30,036 nt of DNA, from positions 1 to 30,036 of the forward strand of contig JAANXG010000147.1 of NCBI GenBank assembly GCA_018263405.1. The letters are read 5' to 3'. The position numbers and the translations under genes were made by a program. This document shows positions 16,269 to 25,707 of the stretch, piece after piece; position 1 is the first letter of the stretch, and the number at the start of each line of letters is the position of its first letter. This DNA comes from Gammaproteobacteria bacterium. Its GTDB lineage: Bacteria > Pseudomonadota > Gammaproteobacteria > Arenicellales > JAANXG01. Below the pieces are notes generated by a model. That model had not been told where the DNA came from and searched no databases. It saw only the letters and a list, made by a program, of their open reading frames with translations.

Positions 16269-17350
16269 CCAGTTCTCAGCGCCGCGAGTTGCTCGGCTTG
16301 ATATTCGGTTATCAACGGGTCGATCACCTGGTCGAGGTTCCCGCCCATAACATCTTCCAGCTTGTACAGGGTGAGATTGATGCGATGGTCCGTCACCCGC
16401 CCCTGCGGAAAGTTGTAGGTTCTGATTCGTTCCGAGCGGTCGCCGCTTCCCACCAGTGATTTGCGGGTCGCGGCTTCTTCTGTCTGTTGTGCCTGGATTT
16501 CGGCGTCCATGAGGCGTGATTGCAACATGCTCATGGCTCGTGCCCGGTTCTTGTGTTGGGATCGTTCTTCCTGGCATTCCACCACGATGCCCGAGGGCAG
16601 GTGCGTGATTCGGATGGCCGAGTCGGTCTTGTTGACGTGCTGTCCGCCGGCCCCCGAAGCGCGGAAGGTATCGACACGAAGATCCTGGGGATGAACCTCG
16701 ATATCGTCGATTTCGTCGGCCTCCGGTAACACGGCAACGGTACAGGCCGAGGTATGAATGCGTCCTTGTGCTTCCGTTTCCGGGACCCGCTGCACACGGT
16801 GGGCGCCGGATTCGAACTTCAGTCTCGAATAAGACTTATTGCCGCTGACTCGACTGATGATTTCCTTGTAGCCGCCGTGTTCGCCCTCGCTCCGGCTCAT
16901 GACCTCGATTTTCCAACCGCGGTGTTCGGCATGCAGTGTGTACATCCGGAACAGGTCGCCGGCAAACAACGCCGCCTCGTCACCGCCCGTGCCGGCACGA
17001 ATCTCGAGATAGGTATTCTTGTCATCGTTGGGATCCTTCGGGAGCAGTGCCTTTTGGAGCTTCAATCCGTTCTCCTCGAGTTGCGGCTCGAGGCGCGCGA
17101 TTTCATCGCGGGCGAGTGCCTGTATCTCCTTATCCCGGTCTTCCAGCATCGCGGTTGCCGCTTCCAGTTCCGCCAACTGGCTCCTGTAAATCCGGTATAG
17201 CGCCACCACCGGATTGATGTCGGAGTATTCCATGGACAGCTTGCGGTACTCGTTCTGGTCGTTCAACACGGACGGATCGGCCAGCAGCGCGCTGATTTCC
17301 TCGCGGCGGTCGGTCAGGTGGTCGAGTTTATTTTGAATGGATGGGTTCAT
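16265..17350 (-). CDS. prfA: Peptide chain release factor 1
   Basis: 361 residues, the usual RF1 length. It recognises UAA and UAG stop codons and triggers peptide release. The GGQ motif is in GAGGQHVNKTD, and the PxT codon-recognition tripeptide appears as PET in VPETEAQGR, where E. coli has PAT. It is the second gene of hemA-prfA-prmC, a conserved gammaproteobacterial order, and is translationally coupled to prmC. It starts about 50 bases downstream of the hemA stop. Confidence 0.96.
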   Translation of the reverse strand: MNPSIQNKLDHLTDRREEISALLADPSVLNDQNEYRKLSMEYSDINPVVALYRIYRSQLAELEAATAMLEDRDKEIQALARDEIARLEPQLEENGLKLQKALLPKDPNDDKNTYLEIRAGTGGDEAALFAGDLFRMYTLHAEHRGWKIEVMSRSEGEHGGYKEIISRVSGNKSYSRLKFESGAHRVQRVPETEAQGRIHTSACTVAVLPEADEIDDIEVHPQDLRVDTFRASGAGGQHVNKTDSAIRITHLPSGIVVECQEERSQHKNRARAMSMLQSRLMDAEIQAQQTEEAATRKSLVGSGDRSERIRTYNFPQGRVTDHRINLTLYKLEDVMGGNLDQVIDPLITEYQAEQLAALRTG

Positions 17351-17401
17351 CGATCGGTGCCGACGGGTTTCGCCGGTGTTTTATACACGCCAATACGCGG
17401 G

Positions 17402-18658
17402 TCAAGAGTCGTCGGTGCGCTCTAATTTAAAAAGTCGGCGCACGGCGTCCGCGAGTTGGCCGGACGCATCGCGGTTCATGCCTGCCACCGGTTCGTGGGC
17501 AAATTTCCTGGACAGGGTACGGGCAAGATTGCGCACCACCTGTTCGGGATCGTCGCCGGCGTTCAACCGTCGGGTGGCCTTGTCGATTTCCTCGCTCGAT
17601 ATAGCGTTCAGATGCTCGTGCAGGTCACGGATTGTGGGAACGGCGTTGAGTCCCCGCAGCCAGCGCATGAAATCCCGGGTCTGGGAGTCGATGATTTTCT
17701 CGGCGTCCCGCGCAGCGGCTTTGCGTGTCTCGAGGTTTTCTTCCACGACGCCCCGCAGGTCGTCGATGGCATAAAGGTACACGTCCGAGAGTTCGCCCAC
17801 CTGTGGTTCGATGTCTCGCGGCACTGCAAGATCGACCATGAACATGGGCTTGTGTTTCCGTTGTTTGAGGACGTGTTCGATAGTGCCCTTGCCGAGAATC
17901 GGCAAAGTGCTGGCCGTTGAGGAAATCACGATGTCGGCCTCACCCAGTCGCTCCGGCAACTGTGCCAGGGACATGGCCTCGGCGCCGAACAGCGCGCCCA
18001 GTTCACGGGCGCGTTCCCGAGTCCGGTTGGCGACGATTAAGCGCCGGACGCCTGCATTCGTGAAATGGCGGGCGGTGAGTTCGATGGTTTCCCCGGCGCC
18101 AATCATTAAGACCGTCTTTCTGGAAAGGTCCGCGAATATGTTTCGGGCAAGACTAACCGCGGCATAGGCGATCGACACGGCGTTAGCACCGATCTCTGTG
18201 TCGCTGCGGATTTGTTTTGCAACGGTAAAAGTCTGTTGAAACAGCCGGTTAAGAATCTTACCCGTTGTGCCAAGTGTCTGCGCCGCGGTGAACGCATCCT
18301 TCATCTGCCCGAGTATTTGCGGTTCCCCGAGCATCATCGAATCCAGCCCCGCCGCAACCCGGAATGCGTGGCTTACCGCGTATCGATCCGGATGCTGATA
18401 CAGATATGGACGGATACTGCTACTGGACAGATCGTGGTATTCGCAAAGCCATTGAATCGCCCTCTGGGGGCTCGCCTCTTCCTGGTGGCAATAGATCTCG
18501 GTACGGTTGCAGGTGGATAAAATCGTGGCTTCGCGAATCGACCCCTGTCGCCGTATGCTCTCGAGTGCATCTTCCAGGCGCTCGGCAGTCACGGCCGCCC
18601 GCTCGCGTATGTCGACGGGGGCGCTGTTATGGTTCAGTCCAAGTGCGAGTAAATGCAT
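17402..18658 (-). CDS. hemA: Glutamyl-tRNA reductase
   Basis: 418 residues, the normal length. It reduces glutamyl-tRNA(Glu) to glutamate-1-semialdehyde, the first committed step of tetrapyrrole synthesis by the C5 route. The catalytic Cys is C50 in STCNRTE; the NADPH-binding region (IGAGETIELTARH) and the C-terminal dimerisation helices follow. It heads the hemA-prfA-prmC operon. In many gammaproteobacteria hemA is divergent from lolB; here a CstA-like gene has come between them. Its proximity to the NirJ-like and HemY-like genes may matter, since all belong to tetrapyrrole metabolism, but the strands differ and chance is possible. Confidence 0.96.
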   Translation of the reverse strand: MHLLALGLNHNSAPVDIRERAAVTAERLEDALESIRRQGSIREATILSTCNRTEIYCHQEEASPQRAIQWLCEYHDLSSSSIRPYLYQHPDRYAVSHAFRVAAGLDSMMLGEPQILGQMKDAFTAAQTLGTTGKILNRLFQQTFTVAKQIRSDTEIGANAVSIAYAAVSLARNIFADLSRKTVLMIGAGETIELTARHFTNAGVRRLIVANRTRERARELGALFGAEAMSLAQLPERLGEADIVISSTASTLPILGKGTIEHVLKQRKHKPMFMVDLAVPRDIEPQVGELSDVYLYAIDDLRGVVEENLETRKAAARDAEKIIDSQTRDFMRWLRGLNAVPTIRDLHEHLNAISSEEIDKATRRLNAGDDPEQVVRNLARTLSRKFAHEPVAGMNRDASGQLADAVRRLFKLERTDDS

Positions 18659-18751
18659 TGTTTGTTCAGTGTGCCACTATGCGGTTCGCTGCGTCATATT
18701 TTGATCGACCGGCTTGAGTTGGAGGGTTCCGGGCTGACGATAAACACCCTG

Positions 18752-20458
18752 CTAAAAACGCGGTACGACGTTTGGGCTCTCCACCATTTGTCTTCGAAGC
18801 CGTACCGCCGAACCCGCGCAAAGCCCGAAATACGTGACACCGAACAAGCAGACGGCGGCACCGATACCGAATAACACCCAGTCCATCCGCTGGAGCCACT
18901 GGAGCATGATCCAGGTTGTGCCCCAGATGGTTAAGGGCCCGATGACTACCAGCGGTGCCCAGCAAAACAGCGCCGAGCGCCGTGTCCGCCAAAGCATCAG
19001 ACCCAGGAGTACCAGCACCGAGCACGCGAACCACTGATTGGCAATACCCACCAGCAACCAATGTTGTAGGTTGATATGGGTCTGGGACAGCATCAGTGTT
19101 CCCAGGCCGATCAGCGTAACGGCGAATCGTTGTTTAAACACGGGTGTGTTGACCCACTTGAAATCGAAGTCTTCAACGAATTCACCCACTGACGAGCCGA
19201 GTATACGCAGCCCCGTCTCCAGCATACTCAATGCCAGAGCGGTGACCAGGGCCGCAACCAGCCCAACGCTCCATGCCAGGGGAATACCCACGGCGCTGAT
19301 GGCCAGGGCGATCTTCGTGATGGCCAAATCCACCCAGATATATAGACCACCGTAAACGGGCCAGGTGCCATATACGGTTTCCCATGACTCCCGGTCCGTA
19401 AAGCCGGTGACGAGCGCCACGATAACCATAACCGCCACCAGGCTGTCCAGGCCGACGCCCAGGAATCCGACAGGCAATATGTCTCGTTGCTTTTGCAGGT
19501 TCCTGGCGGTGCACCCGGAAGCCACGAGGGCGTGCATACCGGACAGGGCGCCGCCCGTGACGACCAGGAAGAGCAATATCGGGACCGGGGGCAGGTTGTC
19601 GACGGTGTGGAACTGCGGTGCATCCATGGGATTGCCCTGAATGGCGGTACCGGCAATAAAAAGCCCCAGCACGGCTATCGCTAACAGCGTGGCTACTATG
19701 CTGCGGCCGTACGTTCCTTCGCTCGCTCGAACGCAGGCTGCCCGGTAGGCCATGTACAAGGCAATCACCGCCCAGATCAGTTCATGCCGCAGCCCGAATA
19801 CCTGGACGCTCCGAATGCTGAACGACCAGTTGCCGCCCAGGCTCAGGGGAAAGGACTGCCCCACAAAAAACGCGGCGATTAAGATGACCGCGGAGGCGCC
19901 GGCGCGCAGGGGCGATGTGCGGATGCCATGTTTCAACAAACCGCCGATCACCAGCAAGGACAGGAACGGCCAGGTCGTTTCCGGGTGGGCGTGGAGCAGG
20001 TTCCCGAGCATCATGCCCAGCGTGCTGCTCACCAACACCAGGAGCAGCACGCCGGAAAAGAACAGCGAAAGCGCGGCGGGCAGTCCCCCCAGCTCGTAGG
20101 CCAGGCCCGCGAGACTCTCTCCCGACCGGCGCAAAGTGGCCCACATAACGCCCAGGTTCAGCACCGTGGCGGCGATGATGCTGCCGAGGGTGACCCAAAG
20201 AAAAGCGGGGACCCAGCCCCAGATCACGGCGATGGCGGCACCGATAACGGATAACAGACCGGTGGATGCGGCCGCATGAAACGCGGATACTGTCCAGGAT
20301 CCCCGCGGTTCGGAATCCGGGTCACCCGGCTGGGACAAGGCGGAAGCCGGCCAGTCTTCATGCAACTGCAATATACCGATCTTCAGGAACTTACCGTAAA
20401 AACGGTAGCCCAGTACCCATATCGCCAAGGCCAGCAGTATCAGTATGAATGGATGCAT
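18752..20458 (-). CDS. Divergent CstA-family (carbon starvation protein A-like) transporter
   Basis: A 568-residue protein with many hydrophobic helices. The N-terminal region aligns by eye with CstA: a YRFYGKFL start, then FHAAASTGLLSVIGAAIA and a WGWVPAFLWVTLGSI segment that corresponds to the GxLPGFLWILIG region of CstA. CstA-family members are peptide or pyruvate transporters induced by carbon limitation. The protein is shorter than typical CstA (about 700 residues) and its middle is divergent, so substrate cannot be assigned. It lies about 90 bases upstream of hemA on the same strand and is divergent from the TPR gene across a 207-base gap. Its position between two normally adjacent conserved units suggests insertion in this lineage. 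Confidence 0.75.
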   Translation of the reverse strand: MHPFILILLALAIWVLGYRFYGKFLKIGILQLHEDWPASALSQPGDPDSEPRGSWTVSAFHAAASTGLLSVIGAAIAVIWGWVPAFLWVTLGSIIAATVLNLGVMWATLRRSGESLAGLAYELGGLPAALSLFFSGVLLLVLVSSTLGMMLGNLLHAHPETTWPFLSLLVIGGLLKHGIRTSPLRAGASAVILIAAFFVGQSFPLSLGGNWSFSIRSVQVFGLRHELIWAVIALYMAYRAACVRASEGTYGRSIVATLLAIAVLGLFIAGTAIQGNPMDAPQFHTVDNLPPVPILLFLVVTGGALSGMHALVASGCTARNLQKQRDILPVGFLGVGLDSLVAVMVIVALVTGFTDRESWETVYGTWPVYGGLYIWVDLAITKIALAISAVGIPLAWSVGLVAALVTALALSMLETGLRILGSSVGEFVEDFDFKWVNTPVFKQRFAVTLIGLGTLMLSQTHINLQHWLLVGIANQWFACSVLVLLGLMLWRTRRSALFCWAPLVVIGPLTIWGTTWIMLQWLQRMDWVLFGIGAAVCLFGVTYFGLCAGSAVRLRRQMVESPNVVPRF

Positions 20459-20591
20459 GGGGTCAGTTCCGGATCTCGATATCGGATCGGTTCACGCTAC
20501 CGGCGCCGGCTTCGACGCCCTTGGATTATGGTCGACTCGCGGCGCAAAAACCAGCGGCGATCGAAAGTCGATTGATTTCGATACTACATGA

Positions 20592-20619
20592 TTCGATTAG
20601 CGACGATCAGGCGTACAAT
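20592..20619 (+). promoter_or_regulatory. Weak candidate sigma70 promoter for the TPR-lolB unit
   Basis: In the 207-base divergent gap, a TACAAT -10-like box at 20614-20619 is preceded after 16 bases by TTCGAT at 20592-20597. The -35 match is poor, so this is a candidate only; it is placed sensibly, about 50 bases ahead of the TPR gene start. Confidence 0.25.
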
Positions 20620-20665
20620 ATCGAATGAGTGAAGTCAGCAGCAACAATGCCCCCCGACGTGATCG

Positions 20666-22444
20666 ATGTTATTCAAGACGATTAAGAATTCGAAGCGAGG
20701 TCCGCGGGTAGGGATCTGGTCGCTCGCCTGCCTGTTGGCGGCTGGGTGTGTACTGGCGCCCTCCGGAGAGGATGCCGATACCCGGGGGGTTTCCGCCGAC
20801 CAGGACATTTCACCGTCGGTGCACTCCGCTCCATCCGCGCCGGAACTGCCGAACGTCGATCTGGATGGTGATCTCCTCTACAAAATCCTGGTCGGGGAAA
20901 TCGCCGCCAACCGGGGCAATGGGGAAACCGCGGTGGGGGCGTTGGTCGAAGCCGCCCGTCTGTCCCGAGATCCTCGCCTGGCTCAGCGTGCAACCCGGGT
21001 CGCCCTCGACGCCGAACGGCTTGACCTGGCACTGGAATCGGCCTCGCTCTGGGTGGAACTGCAGCCGGATCGGGACCGCCCATTGGAATCGCTGGCGCTC
21101 ATCATGGTGGAACAAGGACGGATTAACGAGGCCGACGCGCGGTTCGCTACCCTTTTGCGGAAGCATTCGGAAGACCGGGCCACGGCAATGCGCCGGATCG
21201 CGCGTTTGCTTGGGCAGTTGTCGAACCGGGAACACGTACTCGCGGCCATGAAGCGAATCGTTGCGAGATACGAGGACGATGCGGATGCGCATTTTGCGGC
21301 AGCTTTTCTCGCTGACCGCATCGATCGCAACGAACTGGTCATCGAGTCGCTGGACCGGGCGTTGTCGCTGCGTCCCGGTTGGGAGGAAGCCGGTTTGGCG
21401 AAACTGGGCCACCTGATTCAAAACAAGTACCCGAAAAAGCGAATCGATACATTCGCCCGGAGATTTCTCGAGGAGTCTCCTGACGCCACCCGCGTCCGCG
21501 TCGGCTACGCACGATATCTGATCGACCAGGAAGCTACCGATAACGCGCTGAAACAGTTCCTCGTCGCTTTAAAGCATGATCCGGGCAACACCGCCAGTTT
21601 GATGGCGGCAGGTTTGCTGAGCGTGCAGGATGAACATTACAAGGACGCCCGAAAATACTTTCTCAGGCACCTGGAACTAACGCCGGGCAATGACCGGATT
21701 CGATTGTACCTGGGGCAGATCGCCGACGAGCAGGAACGTTACGCCGAAGCCGAAAAATGGTATCGCCAGGTTTCCGGTCATGAACATCGGTTCGATGCCA
21801 GGCTTCGCCTGGCGACGGTGATATTTGAGCGTGAAGGCGTTGACTCCGCGCTGGGGCATCTGGATACGGTGGTTCCCGGTGACGAGGATGAATTTGTTCG
21901 GCTCTCCTTGACCAAGGAAGTGGTGCTGCGGGATGCCGGCAAGCTAGCGCGGGCCAAATCCGTGCTGGATGATGCGGTGGCCAGGTACCCGGACAATACC
22001 GATCTCCTGTATTCGCGTGGGTTACTGGCCGCGCAGCTGGATCGGCTCGGCGAGCACGAAAGGGATATGCGCACATTGCTTGCCGAGAATCCCAACGATG
22101 CCCATGCGTTGAACGCCCTCGGATATACACTGGCGGACGCAACCGATCGCATTCAGGAAGCGTATGAGCTGATCAAGAAAGCGCTGGGCATGCGCCCTGA
22201 CGACCCTTTTGTTCTGGACAGCATGGGCTGGGTGCAGTATCGCCTCGGGAATCTCAAGGATGCGATCGGGTACCTGGAACGTGCCCTGTCAATGCGCCAA
22301 GATGCCGAGATTGCCGCTCACCTTGGTGAAGTGTTGTGGGTAACCGGCGCCGAAGAACGAGCCCGCGAGATCTGGAAGCAGGCGCGAGAGGAGCATCCCG
22401 AGAGCGACATTCTCAACGAGACTCTCGAGCGATTTATCCAGTGA
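20666..22444 (+). CDS. Tetratricopeptide-repeat lipoprotein
   Basis: 592 residues. The N-terminal signal ends in a lipobox (LLAAGC), so the protein is probably lipid-anchored. The rest is built from TPR-type helix pairs, with clear repeats near the C-terminus (NALGYTLAD, LDSMGWVQYRLG and A-x4-L-x-x-AL patterns). TPR lipoproteins next to lolB are common in gammaproteobacteria and are thought to act in envelope assembly, though the precise role is not established. Its stop overlaps the lolB start by 4 bases. No catalytic motif is visible. Confidence 0.88.
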   Translation: MLFKTIKNSKRGPRVGIWSLACLLAAGCVLAPSGEDADTRGVSADQDISPSVHSAPSAPELPNVDLDGDLLYKILVGEIAANRGNGETAVGALVEAARLSRDPRLAQRATRVALDAERLDLALESASLWVELQPDRDRPLESLALIMVEQGRINEADARFATLLRKHSEDRATAMRRIARLLGQLSNREHVLAAMKRIVARYEDDADAHFAAAFLADRIDRNELVIESLDRALSLRPGWEEAGLAKLGHLIQNKYPKKRIDTFARRFLEESPDATRVRVGYARYLIDQEATDNALKQFLVALKHDPGNTASLMAAGLLSVQDEHYKDARKYFLRHLELTPGNDRIRLYLGQIADEQERYAEAEKWYRQVSGHEHRFDARLRLATVIFEREGVDSALGHLDTVVPGDEDEFVRLSLTKEVVLRDAGKLARAKSVLDDAVARYPDNTDLLYSRGLLAAQLDRLGEHERDMRTLLAENPNDAHALNALGYTLADATDRIQEAYELIKKALGMRPDDPFVLDSMGWVQYRLGNLKDAIGYLERALSMRQDAEIAAHLGEVLWVTGAEERAREIWKQAREEHPESDILNETLERFIQ

Positions 22445-23100
22445 GGGCGCCCCCGCTCGCGGCGTGGGCGTGTGTCGCTTTAATGCTGCTTGCCGCCGGC
22501 TGCACGGTCGCGCCGCTGCGTCCGCCCGCGGATAATCCCCGCGAAGCGTGGAACCGGCGCATGCAAGCCATGAAGGCCGTTGACGAGTGGGCGCTACGGG
22601 GCAAGCTCGCGGTGAAGACGAATAAGCGTGGCGATACGGTGAATATGTACTGGCGCCGCGACCAGGGCGATCACAATATCAATTTGTACGGTCCCATGGG
22701 GGCTGGACGCGTCGTGCTCATATTGGATGAACAGGGCGCGGTGTTGAAAGACGGCAAGGACAAGACCTATTACGACGATTCGGCCGAGGACCTGCTGTAC
22801 CGGGTTGTGGGATGGCGTGTCCCCTTCGAGCCCATGCAGCACTGGGTGCTCGGGGTTGCGGCTCCGGACAGCCGGTATGAAGCGAAACTCGATGATTGGG
22901 GTCGCTTGGCCGTGCTCACCCAAAACGGCTGGAAAATCCGATTTTTAGACTATCGCTACCATGACGGCCAGGACATGCCCCGGAAAATGGTGATGAATAC
23001 GTTGCCTGGCAGCGAGCCCATCGTGGGCGGCGAGGTGGGCGAAAACGACACCATCCAGGTGAAAGCAGTTATCAGGCGCTGGGACTGGCCGCAAAATTGA
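22441..23100 (+). CDS. lolB: Outer-membrane lipoprotein receptor LolB
   Basis: 219 residues. LolB accepts lipoproteins from the periplasmic carrier LolA and inserts them in the outer membrane. It starts with GTG overlapping the TPR stop (GTGA), which gives a compact signal peptide and lipobox (LLAAGC). The LolB beta-sheet pattern follows: WALRGKLAVKT, the MYWRRD strand, NLYGPMGAGRV, and the WVLG segment. It is coupled to the TPR lipoprotein. In most gammaproteobacteria ispE comes next; here only 112 bases separate the stop from tRNA-Gln. Confidence 0.92.
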   Translation: MRAPPLAAWACVALMLLAAGCTVAPLRPPADNPREAWNRRMQAMKAVDEWALRGKLAVKTNKRGDTVNMYWRRDQGDHNINLYGPMGAGRVVLILDEQGAVLKDGKDKTYYDDSAEDLLYRVVGWRVPFEPMQHWVLGVAAPDSRYEAKLDDWGRLAVLTQNGWKIRFLDYRYHDGQDMPRKMVMNTLPGSEPIVGGEVGENDTIQVKAVIRRWDWPQN

Positions 23101-23212
23101 CACCCGCATGCGGGGCCGCGACAATACGCGCCCTTTCTTTGCGTGGGCGCCACCAAAGATCGGGCGCTTTGCTAAAGTCGCGTTGGAGTCCGATGTCTTG
23201 GACCTGATGTTT

Positions 23213-23287
23213 TGGGGTGTAGCCAAGTGGTAAGGCACCGGATTTTGATTCCGGTATGCGCAGGTTCGAATCCTGCCACCCCAGCCA
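23213..23287 (+). tRNA. tRNA-Gln (anticodon TTG)
   Basis: A 75-base cloverleaf with encoded CCA. The acceptor arms TGGGGTG and CACCCCA pair fully, the anticodon stem CCGGA/TCCGG encloses TTG at 23245-23247, and the T arm CAGG-TTCGAAT-CCTG is intact. Its position between lolB and prs matches the conserved gammaproteobacterial order. Confidence 0.97.
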
Positions 23288-23332
23288 GTTCAATCCGTGG
23301 CAACGAGTACAACAATATAGAGGTCGGGCGGC

Positions 23333-24283
23333 ATGCCGGTAGATAATCTGGCGTTGATTACGGGTAACGCCAACCCCCCACTGGCGTCGGAGATCGCGCG
23401 GTATCTGGGTGCCTCCATGGGGCGGGTGCAGGTGGGCACCTTCAGCGACGGCGAGGTCATGGTGGAGATCATGGAAAACGTCCGCGGCCGGGACGTGTTT
23501 ATCATCCAGCCGACCTGTGCGCCGGTTAGCAATAATCTCATGGAATTACTGGTGATGATCGACGCATTGCGCCGTTCTTCGGCGCATCGCATTACCGCCG
23601 TGCTGCCGTACTTCGGGTACGCCCGCCAGGACCGGCGGCCGCGGACGGCGCGCGTGGCGATTACCGCCAAGCTGGTCGCGGACATGATCGGCAATGCCGG
23701 GGCGGACCGGGTCCTGACCCTGGATTTGCACGCGGATCAGATACAAGGGTTTTTCGACATACCGTCGGACAATATCTACGCCTCGCCGGTATTGTGGAAA
23801 GAGCTTTGGCGCCGCCGCGAGGACAACCTGACCGTGGTATCGCCGGATGTGGGCGGCGTCGTTCGCGCGCGTGCGATGGCCAAGCATCTGGGCGCGGATC
23901 TGGCTATCATCGATAAACGGCGGCCGAAAGCCAATGTGGCCAAGGTGATGCACATCATCGGAGGGGTAAAGGGCCGATGTTGTGTACTGATTGACGATTT
24001 GGTGGATACGGCCGGCACGCTGTGCGAGGCAGCCAGTGCGCTGAAGCAAAATGGTGCCACATGCGTTCTGGCGTGCTGTACGCACCCGGTGTTATCGGGT
24101 AACGCCGTGGAAAAAGTTACGCAGTCCGATTTGGACGAATTAATGGTGACGGACTCTATTCCGCTCAGCGAAGCCGCGCAGGCGTGTGAGAAAATCCGGC
24201 AGCTTACGGTATCGGAGTTGCTGGGCGAGGCGATTCGCCGGATCGCGGAGAGCGATTCGGTAAGTTCGTTGTTTGTCGACTAG
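23333..24283 (+). CDS. prs: Ribose-phosphate pyrophosphokinase
   Basis: 316 residues, the usual length for class I PRPP synthetase. It makes PRPP from ribose 5-phosphate and ATP for nucleotide, His and Trp synthesis. The ATP-binding flexible region (YFGYARQDRR), the DLHADQIQGFF segment and the PRPP-binding loop (VLIDDLVDTAGTL) are all present. It lies 45 bases after tRNA-Gln and 33 bases before rplY. AGAGG lies a few bases upstream as the ribosome binding site. Confidence 0.97.
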   Translation: MPVDNLALITGNANPPLASEIARYLGASMGRVQVGTFSDGEVMVEIMENVRGRDVFIIQPTCAPVSNNLMELLVMIDALRRSSAHRITAVLPYFGYARQDRRPRTARVAITAKLVADMIGNAGADRVLTLDLHADQIQGFFDIPSDNIYASPVLWKELWRRREDNLTVVSPDVGGVVRARAMAKHLGADLAIIDKRRPKANVAKVMHIIGGVKGRCCVLIDDLVDTAGTLCEAASALKQNGATCVLACCTHPVLSGNAVEKVTQSDLDELMVTDSIPLSEAAQACEKIRQLTVSELLGEAIRRIAESDSVSSLFVD

Positions 24284-24316
24284 AACGTATTGGAATGGCA
24301 AAAACCGGAGTAACAC

Positions 24317-24997
24317 ATGAGTACTGATTATCGAATTAACGCCGAGCCGCGTTTGGACTCGGGTAAGGCGGCCAGCCGGCGCTACCGCCGCGACGGGAAA
24401 ATTCCCGCGGTGGTGTATGGCGCCGGGAAAAAGAACAAGTCGCTGCTGCTGGATCACCACGAAATCTTTCACAGCCTGGAACAGGAAGGATTTCGCTCGG
24501 CGGTGATCAAGATCGATATCGGCAAGAATGTCGAACAGGCGATTCTTCGCGATATCCAAATGCATCCCGTCAAGCCCAATGTGCTGCATGTGGATTTTCA
24601 GCGGATCAGCGCCACGGAAACACTGCATATCGCGGTACCGATTCATTTTATCGGCGAAGAAGAAGCACCGGGCGTGAAGACGGAAGAAGGCATCATGTCG
24701 CACATGTTGAACGAGATCGACGTGTCGTGCCTCCCCGCCGATTTGCCCGAGTATCTCGAGGTCGATGTGTCCGGACTGCACCTGCACGACTCGGCTTCTC
24801 TTTCGGACATCAAGGTACCGGAAGGTGTGGAGATCACCGCATTGCTCCACGAGGGCGAAGATCAAGTCGTTGCAACGGTCTACGCGCCGCAGATTGAAGT
24901 CGAAGAAGATCTTGAAGCTGAAGCCGACGAAGAGGCGGATGAAGAGGCCGAAATCGAAGGCGAGGGGGAAACCGGGGAAGAGACCCCCGAAGACTGA
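24317..24997 (+). CDS. rplY: Ribosomal protein L25 (Ctc/TL5 form)
   Basis: 226 residues: an N-terminal 5S rRNA-binding L25 domain (about 1-95, with the GKAASRRYRRDGKIPAVVYG segment), a C-terminal TL5-type beta domain, and a very acidic Glu-rich tail of about 35 residues. This is the long Ctc form rather than the short E. coli type. A GGAGT ribosome binding site lies just upstream. prs-rplY-pth-ychF is a standard order. Confidence 0.96.
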   Translation: MSTDYRINAEPRLDSGKAASRRYRRDGKIPAVVYGAGKKNKSLLLDHHEIFHSLEQEGFRSAVIKIDIGKNVEQAILRDIQMHPVKPNVLHVDFQRISATETLHIAVPIHFIGEEEAPGVKTEEGIMSHMLNEIDVSCLPADLPEYLEVDVSGLHLHDSASLSDIKVPEGVEITALLHEGEDQVVATVYAPQIEVEEDLEAEADEEADEEAEIEGEGETGEETPED

Positions 24998-25046
24998 TTG
25001 GTTTCACAATTGGCGGCCCGCCTGAAACGAACGATCCTCCTGGTTG

Positions 25047-25628
25047 ATGGAACCCTTTGCCCTGCTGGTCGGACTTGGGAATCCCGGCGCGAGCTATGCG
25101 CAAACGCGTCATAATGCCGGCTTCTGGTTTCTCGATGCCGCCGCGCGCAAACTGAAACTGCAGTGTCGTTTTGAAAAGCGGTTTCACGGCCGCGTGGCGG
25201 AGGGCGTTTGGGGCGCAGGGAAGCTGCGCCTTCTCCAGCCCGAGACTTTTATGAACCACAGCGGCCAAGCCGTTGCGGCGGTGGCCGGGTTCTTTAAGAT
25301 ACCGCTCGAGCGAATTCTCGTGGCGCATGATGAAATCGATCTGCAGCCCGGCGATGTTCGGCTGAAAGTGGGCGGTGGCCACGGCGGGCATAACGGACTG
25401 CGGGACATCATTGCCCACACGGGGTCGCCGGATTTCGCCCGCTTGCGAATCGGCGTGGGCCACCCCGGATTGAGCCACGATGTAGTGGATTATGTTCTTC
25501 ACCGGCCCGGCAAGGAAGAGCAGGCCGGCATCGAATCTTCCATCGATGCCTCTTGTGACGTGCTCCCCGATATACTGGACGGCGATCTGCCCCGTGCCAT
25601 GCGGATTCTGCACTCCCGGCTTAATTAA
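25047..25628 (+). CDS. pth: Peptidyl-tRNA hydrolase
   Basis: 193 residues, the normal length. It frees tRNA from drop-off peptidyl-tRNAs. The catalytic His is in TRHNAGF, with the N-terminal GLGNPG, the PETFMNHSG segment and the AHDEIDL segment carrying the other active-site residues. ATG at 25047 is preferred; a TTG at 25044 is also in frame. It is followed by a 79-base gap and ychF. Confidence 0.96.
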   Translation: MEPFALLVGLGNPGASYAQTRHNAGFWFLDAAARKLKLQCRFEKRFHGRVAEGVWGAGKLRLLQPETFMNHSGQAVAAVAGFFKIPLERILVAHDEIDLQPGDVRLKVGGGHGGHNGLRDIIAHTGSPDFARLRIGVGHPGLSHDVVDYVLHRPGKEEQAGIESSIDASCDVLPDILDGDLPRAMRILHSRLN

Positions 25629-25707
25629 TGAGAGCAGTGAACAGCACCCCGGTAGCACGCGCCGCTCGAACGCGCCTCCCGGGTTTCGCGGCCGGTAGTA
25701 ATTAATT

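Noticed and set aside
16269..16577. N-terminal extension of the prmC reading frame
   Set aside because: It lies wholly within prfA in another frame, is low in conserved residues, and the ATGA overlap at 16268 gives the normal PrmC start.
23072..23293. Minus-strand frame containing WQDSNLRIPESKSGALPLG
   Set aside because: It is the antisense translation of tRNA-Gln, a well-known false protein.
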